Below, piece by piece: positions 35,245 to 44,055 of a stretch of DNA of 64,000 nucleotides (position 1 is its first letter; each line of letters opens with the position of its first letter). Origin of the DNA: Streptomyces sp. NBC_01210 (GTDB lineage Bacteria > Actinomycetota > Actinomycetes > Streptomycetales > Streptomycetaceae); the NCBI RefSeq assembly GCF_036010325.1, contig NZ_CP108549.1, positions 496,001 through 560,000 on the forward strand. Reading direction: 5' to 3'. A program made the position numbers and the translations under genes. The notes beneath the pieces are model-generated. The model was not told the DNA's origin. It worked only from the letters and a program-made list of their open reading frames with translations, and did no database searches.

Positions 35245-36660
35245 ATGACCGAGACGCTTCGCACCCCCGTCCCCGACGCAGTCCTTGAAGTGCCCGAGGC
35301 GGCGGATGGCAGCACTCCTCAGAAGCTCAAGCGCTCCATCGGTGTGGTGGGCGGCACTCTGCTCACGCTGTCCTGCGTGACGCCCGCCTCCACGCTCTTC
35401 GTCGTTGTCCCTGACCTGTTTTCCAGCCTCGGTACCGCGACTGCGCTCACCATCGCGATCGGCTCGCTGCTCTGTATCGCCGTCGCCTTCTGCTACTCGG
35501 AACTCGGCACCCTCATCCCGAGTGCCGGCGGCGAGTACGCCATGGTGTCGACCCTGGCCGGCCGGCTCGCAGGCTGGCTCGTCTTCGTGCTGTCCCTCCT
35601 CGTCGTGGTGATCGTGCCGCCGGTGATCGCCATGGGCACGGCGGACTACCTCGCCCCGATCGTCCACCTCAACCCCTCCTACGCCGGCGCCGGCGTGATG
35701 CTGCTCGCCACCCTGGCCGGCCTGCTCGACCTGCGGGCCAACGCCTGGATCACCGGCGTCTTCCTGGTGCTCGAAGTGATCGCCGCAGCCGTCGTCGCCG
35801 TCCTCGGCTTCGCGCACTCCCAGCGCGGCGCGGGCAGCCTCGTCGACCTGACGGTGGCCGGCTCCGACGGGAAGACCGACCCCGTCACGGCGATGCTGAT
35901 CGTCTCCGGGCTGGCCATCGCCCTCTTCGTCACGCAGGGCTTCTCCACCGCCGTCTACCTCTCCGAGGAACTGGACAACCCGCGCCGCAACGTCGCCCGC
36001 ACCGTCCTCACCACCCTCGCCATCTCCGCCGTGATCATCCTGGTGCCGGTCATCGCCATCACCATGGGCGCCCCTGACCTCGCGGCCCTCACGAGCGGCG
36101 ACATCAGCGGCATGGTCACCGCGTGGAGCAACTCTGCCGTCGGCACCTTCGTCAGCCTCTGCGTGGCCCTCGCGATCATCAACGCGGGCATCGTGATGGT
36201 CATCCAGAACTCCCGCGTCCTGTTCGCCTCGGCCCGCGACAAGGCCTGGCCCCAGCCCGTGAACAACGCGCTCTCAAAGCTCGGCCGCTTCGGCTCCCCC
36301 TGGGTCGCCACGCTCGTCGTGGGCGTTCCCGGAGCGCTCTTGTGCTTCGTGAACCTGGACACCCTCTACGGCGTCACCGGGGTCTCCGTCACCGGCATGT
36401 ACCTCCTGGTCGCCGTAGCCGCACTGCTCGCCCGCCGTGGATCGCACGCCGCCCAGCCCGCCTGGCGGATGCCTCTGTGGCCCGCCATGCCGGTCCTGCT
36501 GATCGCCGTGCTCGCGTACATCCTCAGCCAGCAGGAAATGACCTACCTGCTGTGGACCGGAGGGATCACGGCCGTCGCCACCTTGTACTGGGTCTTCTAC
36601 CTGCGGCCGCGCCGTGACACGAGGTGGCTGGTCTCCATCCCTGAGGACGCACGGGCCTGA
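35245..36660 (+). CDS. APC-family amino acid permease
   Basis: A 471-residue membrane transporter with about 12 transmembrane helices. It begins after a soluble N-terminus with LKRSIGVVGGTLLTLSCVTP, and has YSELGTLIPSAGGEYAMVST, the helix-2/3 region typical of APC symporters, then FVTQGFSTAVYLSEELDNPR. The protein would import amino acids or polyamines with protons. ATG at 35245 has only a weak ribosome-binding site. No biosynthetic or regulatory gene is adjacent, so substrate cannot be narrowed. Confidence 0.92.
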   Translation: MTETLRTPVPDAVLEVPEAADGSTPQKLKRSIGVVGGTLLTLSCVTPASTLFVVVPDLFSSLGTATALTIAIGSLLCIAVAFCYSELGTLIPSAGGEYAMVSTLAGRLAGWLVFVLSLLVVVIVPPVIAMGTADYLAPIVHLNPSYAGAGVMLLATLAGLLDLRANAWITGVFLVLEVIAAAVVAVLGFAHSQRGAGSLVDLTVAGSDGKTDPVTAMLIVSGLAIALFVTQGFSTAVYLSEELDNPRRNVARTVLTTLAISAVIILVPVIAITMGAPDLAALTSGDISGMVTAWSNSAVGTFVSLCVALAIINAGIVMVIQNSRVLFASARDKAWPQPVNNALSKLGRFGSPWVATLVVGVPGALLCFVNLDTLYGVTGVSVTGMYLLVAVAALLARRGSHAAQPAWRMPLWPAMPVLLIAVLAYILSQQEMTYLLWTGGITAVATLYWVFYLRPRRDTRWLVSIPEDARA

Positions 36661-36893
36661 CACCGTCAACCGGCGAGGTCCCAGCCGGGCATCACGATGT
36701 GACGCACCGACTGGCCACCATGGCCGACAGGCTTCCGTGAGCCGCGGAGGCGTGTCGGCCATGGGCACGACGACCTGGTCGGCAGTACTGCTGGGCGCGG
36801 CCGTCGTGGTGCACCACCTTGCGCTGGGAAGAGGCGGAGTGGATGGGTCACCGGATCTGACCGGACGGCGGAGAACCGTGGTGTGATGGCGCC

Positions 36894-37286
36894 GTGAGCC
36901 GCGCTGCAGAAGAGTCCAACCGCCGCATGCTTCGGGCACGGGATGCGATGGACCGCGGCTACGCGCAGCCGCTGGACGTCCCGGCCCTGGCCCGGATCGC
37001 CCATGTGTCGCAGGCGCACTTCACGCGCACCTTCCGGGCCACGTTCGGCGAGACGCCGCACCGCTACCTGCAGCGCCGCCGTGTCGAGCGTGCGATGTTC
37101 CTGCTGCGGGAGACCGACCGCAGTGTGACGGACATCTGCTTCCAAGTCGGCTTCGGCAGCCCGGGAACCTTCAGCCGAACATTCCGCGACATCGTGGGCC
37201 GGTCACCGAGGACGTACCGCAAGGAAGCGGCGGCCACGGACGTACCGACGTGCTTCACGATGGCGTGGATGCGGCCGAGCTCCTGA
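36894..37286 (+). CDS. small AraC-family regulator
   Basis: A 130-residue protein consisting almost entirely of an AraC DNA-binding domain. It shows ALARIAHVSQAHFTRTFRAT, PHRYLQRRRVERAMFLLRET and the second helix-turn-helix VTDICFQVGFGSPGTFSRTF. There is no N-terminal sensor domain. GTG at 36894. A VOC-family gene lies about 75 bases downstream on the same strand and may be its target; AraC-VOC pairs of this kind occur repeatedly in actinobacteria. Confidence 0.93.
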   Translation: MSRAAEESNRRMLRARDAMDRGYAQPLDVPALARIAHVSQAHFTRTFRATFGETPHRYLQRRRVERAMFLLRETDRSVTDICFQVGFGSPGTFSRTFRDIVGRSPRTYRKEAAATDVPTCFTMAWMRPSS

Positions 37287-37362
37287 CCGTCCGCACTGCC
37301 CTTACCCGTCCGTCGACTGAGCAGTTTCGGATAAGTTTTCGTCCGGCTTGCCCGGTAGCGTG

Positions 37363-37778
37363 ATGCGAATGTCAACGCCATCACGCACTCACAGATCTAC
37401 GTCCTCGACCAGGACGAGGCCCTCGACTTCTACGTCGGCAAGCTTGGCCTGGAGGTCAACGCCGACGTCGACCTGGGCTTCATGCGCTGGCTGACCGTGA
37501 GCGTCCCCGGTCACCCGGAGCGCCAGATCCTGCTGGAGAAGCCGGGCGCTCCGGCGATGTCCGAGGAGACGGCGCAGCAGGTCCGCGAGCTGGTGACCAA
37601 GGGGGTGATGGGTGGCCATCTCATCTTCAGCACGGACGACTGCCGCAAGACGTACGAGACGCTGTTGGGCCGGGGCGTGGAGTTCACCGAGGAACCCACC
37701 GATCGTCCGTACGGAACCGACTGCGGCCTCCGCGACCCCTTCGGCAACAGCATTCGCTTCACCCAGCCGAAGGCCTGA
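37363..37778 (+). CDS. VOC/glyoxalase-family protein, start codon out of frame
   Basis: A vicinal-oxygen-chelate protein of about 135 residues. The frame reads VNAITHSQIYVLDQDEALDF, YVGKLGLEVNADVDLGFMRW, then HLIFSTDDCRKTYETLLGRG and GTDCGLRDPFGNSIRFTQPK. In frame there is no ATG, GTG or TTG before the family's usual N-terminus: a TAG at 37356 precedes it. The ATG at 37363 is separated by two extra bases (CG) from AAT GTC AAC. That suggests a 2-base insertion after the old start codon. Initiation at ATG 37482 would lose the first beta-alpha-beta unit, so the gene may be inactive. Confidence 0.6.
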
Positions 37779-37849
37779 GGGCTGTCCCAGGGCGTGTTAC
37801 GGCGAACTCGCCGAGTGGGCGGGAGGCACCCTCCGCGGACGAACTGCCG

Positions 37850-38000
37850 GGCCTCTCCGGGGCTTCCTGGCCAAGGCGGAAGTCGGCGACAAGACCGTCG
37901 GCGTCGGGCGTCGGCGAGGTGGTCCGGCACCCGGGACGCCCGGACTCGTCGACGCGGTACGCATCGGCCTCGTGCCAGTCCTCCTTGGGAACGGCACCCA
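37850..38000 (+). pseudogene. fragment of a RibD/dihydrofolate-reductase-like protein
   Basis: The plus strand reads LRGFLAKAEVGDKTVGVG, then after a frameshift LVDAVRIGLVPVLLGNGT. This matches the C-terminal strands of RibD-C/DHFR-like reductases (GDKTV...LVDEL-I-PVLLG-G). N-terminus and NADPH loop are absent. Confidence 0.55.
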
Positions 38001-38023
38001 CAAGTCGGCCGCGTCATGGATCG

Positions 38024-38188
38024 TCATGCCGACGCGTCTGCCGACATCAGCCTCTCCAGCTTGTCGACACTCTGAGTCCAGCCCTCCTCCTTCAGGGCGT
38101 AGCGCTCCACAGTGGCGAAGTGCTCCTGAGTGATTACCAGCTCCGTGGCCTGACCGCCGAGATCGCGAAGCGCGAGCGTCACTACCCT
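38024..38188 (-). pseudogene. fragment of an AHSA1/SRPBCC protein
   Basis: The minus strand reads VVTLALRDLGGQATELVITQ, EHFATVERYALKEEGWTQSV and DKLERLMSADASA, the C-terminal strand and long helix of an activator-of-Hsp90-like (AHSA1) SRPBCC protein. The N-terminal two thirds are missing. Confidence 0.65.
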
Positions 38189-38438
38189 CTGCCGGTCCCC
38201 GAGGTCTTCCACCGCTTCACCCGTGCCGACCCCAGCCGTTCCGGCAGCGCCGGGGGAAACCTTCCTGGGGCAACCACCGCCTCCGCTGACTGCTGAAACG
38301 CGGCCTGCTTCCCGTGAGGATCCCGTACTGGGTCGTGGCGATTCCCGGTGAATCACCGCAGGCGGGACGTCGTCGCAGGGCCGCACCTTCGAGGCGGTGC
38401 CCAGGTCGGCCGCCGACCCGGGCACCCAGTTCGCGCCT

Positions 38439-38888
38439 CTACTCCGTGAACTGGAAGGCCCACGCCTGGCGTCGGTCGTTGACGTCGAGTGACCTCAGGG
38501 CGGTTCGGGGAGGGAAGATCCTCAGCAGGCTGAGGTCCAGGGCCAGCTCCTGGCCGTCGACGGGGCCTCCAGGGACGACGACGTGGAAGGTGTGCGGCTG
38601 CGCGCTCTGGTAGAGCGTCCACTCGCGGGGCTCGGGGTACCCGACGACCGGCTTGTTCATCTCCGGGTCGCCGTCGAAGGACAGATACGTTTGGGTCCTG
38701 AGATTGCGGATCGTGCAGTTGCCGTTGCTGAGCTCCTCCAGTTGCCATTCCTGCTCGCCGGGGTTGCCGGTGGGCGGCAGCAGGACAACGGGTGTCTTGG
38801 GCTCCTCTTCGCCCAGCGTGAGCAGTTGCTCGCCAGGACGGGCGATCATGTAGAGGCCGTTCGGTACAGGCGCCAAGGCCGACTCCAC
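38439..38888 (-). CDS. beta-trefoil protein (I66 inhibitor-like)
   Basis: A 149-residue protein with three similar beta-rich repeats: GLYMIARPGEQLLTLGEEEP, WQLEELSNGNCTIRNLRTQT with YLSFDGDPEMNKPVVGYPEP, and WTLYQSAQPHTFHVVVPGGP. This is the beta-trefoil layout of fungal-type serine protease inhibitors (MEROPS I66), which also occur in Streptomyces. There is no signal peptide. GTG at 38888 with a weak ribosome-binding site. The function as an inhibitor or lectin is a guess. The gene stands alone among relics. Confidence 0.7.
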   Translation of the reverse strand: MESALAPVPNGLYMIARPGEQLLTLGEEEPKTPVVLLPPTGNPGEQEWQLEELSNGNCTIRNLRTQTYLSFDGDPEMNKPVVGYPEPREWTLYQSAQPHTFHVVVPGGPVDGQELALDLSLLRIFPPRTALRSLDVNDRRQAWAFQFTE

Positions 38889-39350
38889 TTCTGACGTGCG
38901 GCGCCCGCGCGGGATGCCGCCGATCTTTTGGGCCTCCGAATCCCTTCCCCGCCCATGCGCGACAAAGGTCGGAAAAGCTCTGCGTCACCCTTCAGGAGTA
39001 CAGCGGATTCGTCCCGGCGTTCGACCAACTCATCGAAGGTGTCCTCCGGTGCCTTCAGTGGCGTGTCCGGTGGCAGTTGCTCTGCCGGCTCCTATTGCCG
39101 GTGACGAATACCGACTCGGGGCCCTACGCGCGGCGGATCGCGAACGGATCAGCAACACCCCCTGGCAGCCTCCGCCCCTTCACCGCCCCTGCGCGGGCCG
39201 CGAGGCTTGCTGTGACCTACCTCACCTACGCCTGCCAGTCATGTGCACGAACTGCCTGGTCAGCGCCTCGCTCCGGCAGTCACTGACTGCCCGTTGGCCG
39301 GATTCGTCAACAAGCTGTCATTGCGGCCAGTTCGACACCGGATACAGGCT
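38889..39350. other. intergenic before the glxA-like gene
   Basis: No gene recognised. The right half must contain the promoter of the four-gene operon starting at 39351. The 30 bases before the GTG (TTGCGG and GATACAGG) could be -35/-10 elements giving a leader of only a few bases; this is a guess. Confidence 0.4.
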
Positions 39351-40373
39351 GTGACCGTGTTAGAGCGACGTGTTGTGGTGGTTGTTTACTCCGGTGCGCA
39401 GGCCCTGGACATCACCGGACCCATTGAAGTGTTCGATACCGTCAACCGGCTGCTCCCCAAGTCGGGTGCCCCCTACCGGATCGAGTTCGTCTCCACCGAT
39501 GCGCCACTGGTGCGGACCAGCTCAGGGGTGGTGATCGAAGCCGCCCCGCTGGAAGCGGGTCAGGGCCCGATCGACACCCTCCTCGTCCCGGGCGGATGGA
39601 GCCTGAACGACGCGCTCGGGAACCGGGAGCTGGTCTCGTGGATCGGCCAGGCCGCCGCCCGGTCGCGGAGAGTCGCGTCCGTATGCGGCGGATCTTTTCT
39701 GCTCGCCGAGGCGGGCCTGCTCGACGGGCGGCGCGCCACCACGCACTGGGCGTACTGCGAGCAGATGGCCTACCGCTACCCGAACGTGACGGTGGACCCC
39801 GAGCCGATCTTCATCTGGGACGGCCGGTTCGTCACCTCGGCGGGAGTGTCGACCGGCATCGACATGGCCCTCGCTCTGGTGGAGGCCGACCACGGCGCGG
39901 CGTTCGCGCTGCAGATAGCACGTTTTCTGGTGCTGTTCCTCAAGCGGCACGGAGGACAGTCGCAGTTCAGTGCCGTCCTCGACGCCCAGTTGGCCGATCA
40001 CGCGCCGATCCGGGCCGCACAGGAGTGGATCCTGGACAACCTGGAGGAACCGCTGCCCGTGGCCGAGATCGCCCAGCGGGCCAATATGAGCCTGCGCAAT
40101 TTCGCCCGGGTGTTCCGGCGCGAGGTGGGCACGCCCCCCGGCCAATACGTCGAGCGGACGCGTATCGCCCGCGCCCGCGAGCTGCTGGAGACCACCGATC
40201 TGACGGTCGGCCAGGTAGCGCGCCGCTGCGGATTCGCGGCCCCCGAGACGTTCTTCCGCTCCTTCGGACGAGCCCTGGGACTCACCCCGAACGAGTACCG
40301 ACACCGCTTTCAGATCATCTCGCCGTCCGGCCTCATGGTCCAGCCCGACCAAGCTGACAGGAGCTCCGTATGA
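39351..40373 (+). CDS. GlxA-type regulator (DJ-1/PfpI + AraC) with TTA codon
   Basis: A 340-residue regulator. The N-terminal DJ-1/PfpI domain (about residues 5-190) has LDITGPIEVFDTVNRLLPKS, LLVPGGWSLNDAL and SVCGGSFLLAEAGLLDGRRA with the nucleophile-like Cys. The C-terminal AraC domain shows PVAEIAQRANMSLRNFARVF and VGQVARRCGFAAPETFFRSF. GTG at 39351 or 39357. The fourth codon (second from the later start) is TTA, read only by the bldA leucyl-tRNA, so translation is probably tied to development. Its stop overlaps the next gene's ATG (ATGA), placing it first in the operon and probably regulating it. Confidence 0.93.
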   Translation: MTVLERRVVVVVYSGAQALDITGPIEVFDTVNRLLPKSGAPYRIEFVSTDAPLVRTSSGVVIEAAPLEAGQGPIDTLLVPGGWSLNDALGNRELVSWIGQAAARSRRVASVCGGSFLLAEAGLLDGRRATTHWAYCEQMAYRYPNVTVDPEPIFIWDGRFVTSAGVSTGIDMALALVEADHGAAFALQIARFLVLFLKRHGGQSQFSAVLDAQLADHAPIRAAQEWILDNLEEPLPVAEIAQRANMSLRNFARVFRREVGTPPGQYVERTRIARARELLETTDLTVGQVARRCGFAAPETFFRSFGRALGLTPNEYRHRFQIISPSGLMVQPDQADRSSV

Positions 40374-42151
40374 CAGCCACGCCACGCGAGATTCGCGAGG
40401 GATGCGGGGTACGCCTTGTCGACTACCTGGCAGCAGAGTTGACCAGGGCCGGCGTCACCCACCTCTTCGGCGTCGGCGGTGCGAACATCGAGGACCTGTA
40501 CGACGCCGTCCACCGCAGCAGCACCATCCGCGGCGTTGTCGCCAAGCACGAGTTCTCCGCCGTCACCATGGCCGACGGATACGCCCGCGCCACGAGGCGC
40601 CTCGGCGTTGTCGCAGCCACCTCGGGCGGCGGCGCGATGAATCTTGTGCCGGGTCTGGCGGAGGCATACGCCTCACGGGTGCCGGTGCTGGCTCTCGTGG
40701 GACAGCCGCCCACCGGCCAGGAGGGCCGGGGGGCGTTCCAGGACTCCAGCGGCAAGGCAGGCTCCTTCGACGCCATGGAGGTGTTCACACCCGTCTCCCG
40801 GTTCTGCGCCCGGGTCGATGACGCGGACGCGTTCGCGGAGTTACTGCCCCGGGCGGTCGCGGCGGCACAGACCCATCCGAAGGGGCCGGCGGTGCTGCTG
40901 CTGCCCAAGGACGTGCAGCAGGCACGGATCGAGGTGCCCGTACGCGGCGTGACGCCGACGCCGCTCGTGCCGGCAGCGACCGCGTCGCGCGCGTCCGCTG
41001 CGGGGCTCGAAGCCGAGGCTCGGGACGCTGCGTCGACCGCGCTTCGCGGCGCGAGCCGTGTCCTCGTCATCGCCGGTGAAGGGGTGGCCGCCGCGAATGC
41101 GTGCGCGGAGCTGGCGGAGCTGGCCCGGCGGCTCGGGGCCTGGGTGGCGGTCACCCCGGACGCCAAGGATGTGTTCGACAACCGGGACCCCCGGTTCGCA
41201 GGTGTAGCCGGGGTGATGGGGCATGCAAATGTCGAAGACTGTCTGCGGCGGGCCGACTTCTGCGTGCTGGTTGGCACCCGGCTGCCGGTACTGGCACGCG
41301 GCGGACTGGACCAGGCCCTGGCCGCCACCCCGGTCGTCTGCATCGACCCCGAACCGCCGTTCGTAGCCGGCATCGCGCTGGGCGGGAACCTGCGGGACAC
41401 GCTGCGTGCAGTGGCGCGGCAGCTTCCGTCGCGCCCGCTTCCCTGCCCGGAGCACGCCGGTCCCCTACCGACGCCCCCACCGACGCCGGTTGCGCAGGCC
41501 GGTGGTGGAACCATCTCCTACGCCGAGGCGGTTGCCGCGGTCGAGGCGGCACTCCCCCAGGACGCGCACGTCTTCGTGGACGCCGGCAACGCAGGGGCCA
41601 GCGCGGTCCATCTGCTTCCGGCACCGCGCCACGGCCGCTTCGTGGTGGCGGTCGGCATGGGCGGCATGGGCTACACCTTCGGTGCCGGCATCGGCGCCGC
41701 ACTGGCCACGGGCCAACGCACCTACGTACTCGCGGGCGACGGAGCGTTCTTCATGCACGGGATGGAAGTGCACACCGCCGTTGAGTACGCCGCACCCGTG
41801 ACCTTCGTGATCTTCAACAACAACGCCCATGGCATGTGCGCCATCCGCGAAGAGCTCTTCCAGGGCGGCGTCCGCAGCGACGACCTGTTCGCCCGGACAG
41901 ACATCGCCGCCGGGGTGGCCGCCGCCTTTCCGGCCCTTGGGGCCACATGGGCCGGCGACGCCGCGCAACTGTGCCAGGCGCTGCTGCGCAGCAACGCGCG
42001 CAGCGGCCCGGCGTTCATCTCGCTGGACTGCGACGCCCGGGAGATCCCGCCCTTCCTTCCCTTCCTGTCCTTCACCGAAAGCACTCAACGCACTGAAAGC
42101 ACCGAGAGCGAGGAGAGTTCCGATGAGCGCGGACCCGTCCACGTTGGCTGA
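40370..42151 (+). CDS. thiamine-diphosphate enzyme, acetolactate-synthase-like
   Basis: A 593-residue ThDP enzyme with three domains. N-terminal Pyr domain: VTHLFGVGGANIEDLYDAVH and AKHEFSAVTMADGYARATRR with the cofactor-activating Glu; SRVPVLALVGQPPTGQE follows. Central domain: SRVLVIAGEGVAAANACAEL. C-terminal PP domain: VLAGDGAFFMHGMEVHTAVE ... NNNAHGMC, the GDG-NN metal site. It probably joins an alpha-keto acid to an aldehyde or second keto acid (acyloin or acetolactate-type carboligation) or decarboxylates. The Ser/Thr/Glu-rich tail overlaps the next gene by 29 bases. Overlaps on both sides indicate one transcript. Confidence 0.93.
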   Translation: MTATPREIREGCGVRLVDYLAAELTRAGVTHLFGVGGANIEDLYDAVHRSSTIRGVVAKHEFSAVTMADGYARATRRLGVVAATSGGGAMNLVPGLAEAYASRVPVLALVGQPPTGQEGRGAFQDSSGKAGSFDAMEVFTPVSRFCARVDDADAFAELLPRAVAAAQTHPKGPAVLLLPKDVQQARIEVPVRGVTPTPLVPAATASRASAAGLEAEARDAASTALRGASRVLVIAGEGVAAANACAELAELARRLGAWVAVTPDAKDVFDNRDPRFAGVAGVMGHANVEDCLRRADFCVLVGTRLPVLARGGLDQALAATPVVCIDPEPPFVAGIALGGNLRDTLRAVARQLPSRPLPCPEHAGPLPTPPPTPVAQAGGGTISYAEAVAAVEAALPQDAHVFVDAGNAGASAVHLLPAPRHGRFVVAVGMGGMGYTFGAGIGAALATGQRTYVLAGDGAFFMHGMEVHTAVEYAAPVTFVIFNNNAHGMCAIREELFQGGVRSDDLFARTDIAAGVAAAFPALGATWAGDAAQLCQALLRSNARSGPAFISLDCDAREIPPFLPFLSFTESTQRTESTESEESSDERGPVHVG

Positions 42152-42776
42152 CATCCCCGGCCTGATGCGGATCGAGAACACCGGCAAGGAGGAGCTGACC
42201 GCCCACTGCATGGACCTCACCCGCGCGGTCTATCCGCACCACCAGGTCTACGGGCAGTACTGCACCATCCACGAGCACGTCGACTGTCCACCGGAGCAGG
42301 CCTATGACTACCTGCGCCAGGGTCACCACCTGGAGGAGTGGACCTGCAGCCTGCGGGACTTCGCGCCCGCCGGCACCCCGGGACTGTGGGTCGGCCACGA
42401 CCGGCTGGAGGACGACACCAGGATCTACTGCAAGGTGGTGGCCAACCCCGAGGCGATGACGGTGGACTACCACTGCTCCTGGGACCAGGGCGAGAAGCTG
42501 TGGATGATTTACCTGATGCGCGTCGTCCCGGCCCCGCTGGTGCTCAACAAGCCGGGGTCGGTGATCACCTGGACCAACTGCCGGCACCCGTACTACGACG
42601 ACAACCCCCACCCCGAGACGGCGCCCCGCCCGGAGCGGCCGTGGGTGGGCGACTACTGGGATCTGTTCTACGCGGGCCACACCGTGGAGATGAGAAACCT
42701 CAAGGCAATCCTGGAGCACCGCCACCGCGGCGGCCTGCCCGTCAGCGTGCCACCTGCGACGGCGGTGCTGCAGTGA
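42123..42776 (+). CDS. SRPBCC-family protein of the acyloin-like operon
   Basis: A 217-residue protein. ATG at 42123 follows GAGGAGAG by about six bases, within the end of the ThDP gene. The START-like (helix-grip) fold is suggested by YCTIHEHVDCPPEQAYDYLR, EEWTCSLRDFAPAGTPGLWV, IYCKVVANPEAMTVDYHCSW and a long C-terminal helix. No catalytic motif is certain; several Cys and His residues are notable. SRPBCC proteins bind hydrophobic small molecules and can act as cyclases, aromatases or carriers. Position between ThDP enzyme and ketosynthase suggests it processes their shared intermediate. Its TGA overlaps the next GTG (GTGA). Confidence 0.8.
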   Translation: MSADPSTLADIPGLMRIENTGKEELTAHCMDLTRAVYPHHQVYGQYCTIHEHVDCPPEQAYDYLRQGHHLEEWTCSLRDFAPAGTPGLWVGHDRLEDDTRIYCKVVANPEAMTVDYHCSWDQGEKLWMIYLMRVVPAPLVLNKPGSVITWTNCRHPYYDDNPHPETAPRPERPWVGDYWDLFYAGHTVEMRNLKAILEHRHRGGLPVSVPPATAVLQ

Positions 42777-43792
42777 ACACGGTCAGCCTCACCGATGTCG
42801 CAAGCTACCTTCCCGGTGAGCCGGTGCCCGCGGAGTTCTACACCGAGTACCCCGGAGCCGAGGACAAGCTCCGCGACCACCCCATGTTCAAGGTCCCCCC
42901 GTTACGTCACCACGTGGCCGCGGACGAGACCAACGCGGACATGATCGAGCGCGCGGTTCAGCCCCTGATCGAACGGCACGGCAGGGATGAGATCCGCGAC
43001 GTGGATGTGCTGTTGGTGCACAGCCAGGTGCCGGACCTCCCGTTCGTGGGCGCGGGCACCGAAGTGGCACGCCGACTGGGACTGCACCCGGAATGGCTGA
43101 TCGACGTGGCCAACGCGGGCTGCGCGTCATTCGTGTACATGCTCAAGCTGGCCCGTCGGCTGCTCACCACCACCGATGCGAGAACCGCCCTGATCTGCAA
43201 TGCGCAAAGCGCCGCAGGCCAGTGGTTCACCCAGTCCGAGGTGCGCAGGCTCGCCCAGGCCGCGATACCGGGCGACGGCTGCGGCGTGGGATACGTGACG
43301 ACCTCGGCCGGCGCCCCGGTGCTGGATGTGGAGACCCGGCACATCGGTGCCTACGCCGGCGACATGACCGTGATGCTCGACGACGGCCGCAAGTACTGGG
43401 AGCCCGGGGAGTCCCAGCTGCGGATCGGATTCACCGAGGCCGGCGTCGCCAAGGTCCTGGCACGCGGGAACCGCCTCGTGCCAGAGGTGGTCACGGACCT
43501 GTGCGGGCGACTCGGGGTGGCCACCACCGAGATCGACGTGTTCATCACCAACCAGCCCAACCGAACGTTCCTGCGGAACTGGCGCGAAGCCCTGCAACTG
43601 CCGGCCGAACGGCACCTGCACACGTTCGATCAATGCGGGAATCTATTCGGAGCGGCGATCCCGATCACCTTGGACCGTGCCATCCGCTCACAGCACCTCG
43701 AGGACGGCGACCTGGTGGTGCTGGGGGGATTCGCCCACGCAGGCGACTTCGCCGGTGCCGTCGCCATCCGCTGGCGCGGAGGGCGGGGATGA
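42773..43792 (+). CDS. KASIII/FabH-like enzyme with His-to-Asn change
   Basis: A 339-residue thiolase-fold protein. Catalytic Cys117 lies in VANAGCASFVYMLKLARR. The second active-site position reads FITNQPNRTF: Asn260 stands where FabH has His (HQAN). Asn290 in QCGNLFGAAIP matches the FabH Asn. Without the His, normal malonyl decarboxylation is doubtful; the fold is also used by acyltransferases that move acyl groups to alcohols. With the ThDP enzyme upstream this suggests acylation of an acyloin. GTG at 42773 overlaps the SRPBCC stop. Last clear gene of the operon. Confidence 0.9.
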   Translation: MNTVSLTDVASYLPGEPVPAEFYTEYPGAEDKLRDHPMFKVPPLRHHVAADETNADMIERAVQPLIERHGRDEIRDVDVLLVHSQVPDLPFVGAGTEVARRLGLHPEWLIDVANAGCASFVYMLKLARRLLTTTDARTALICNAQSAAGQWFTQSEVRRLAQAAIPGDGCGVGYVTTSAGAPVLDVETRHIGAYAGDMTVMLDDGRKYWEPGESQLRIGFTEAGVAKVLARGNRLVPEVVTDLCGRLGVATTEIDVFITNQPNRTFLRNWREALQLPAERHLHTFDQCGNLFGAAIPITLDRAIRSQHLEDGDLVVLGGFAHAGDFAGAVAIRWRGGRG

Positions 43793-44055
43793 AGGCTGGA
43801 GTACGGCGCCTCATCGTGCCGGAGCCGCGACGGCGGTCCGACGGCGCTCGTCTTCAAAGCGTCGGTGGTAGACCGAAGGCCGGGAACAGCCCTGCGACGG
43901 CATCGTCATGCGGATGTCCTGCGCTGTGATCGCAACGGCCGCCGTACGACGTCCCGCCGCGCGGTCGGCATGCCTGCGCACTCGATCGGGCGAAATGCGG
44001 CTCCACGGCCCTGTGGCTGGCCCGGGAGGCTTCGCGGCGGCGATATGGCTGTCCC

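Noticed and set aside
43789..43929. A 46-codon frame starting with ATGA overlap after the KASIII gene
   Set aside because: The coupling looks attractive, but the sequence is Arg/Ser/Gly-rich and unlike any protein I know; it is probably not a fifth operon gene, though it could be the stub of one.
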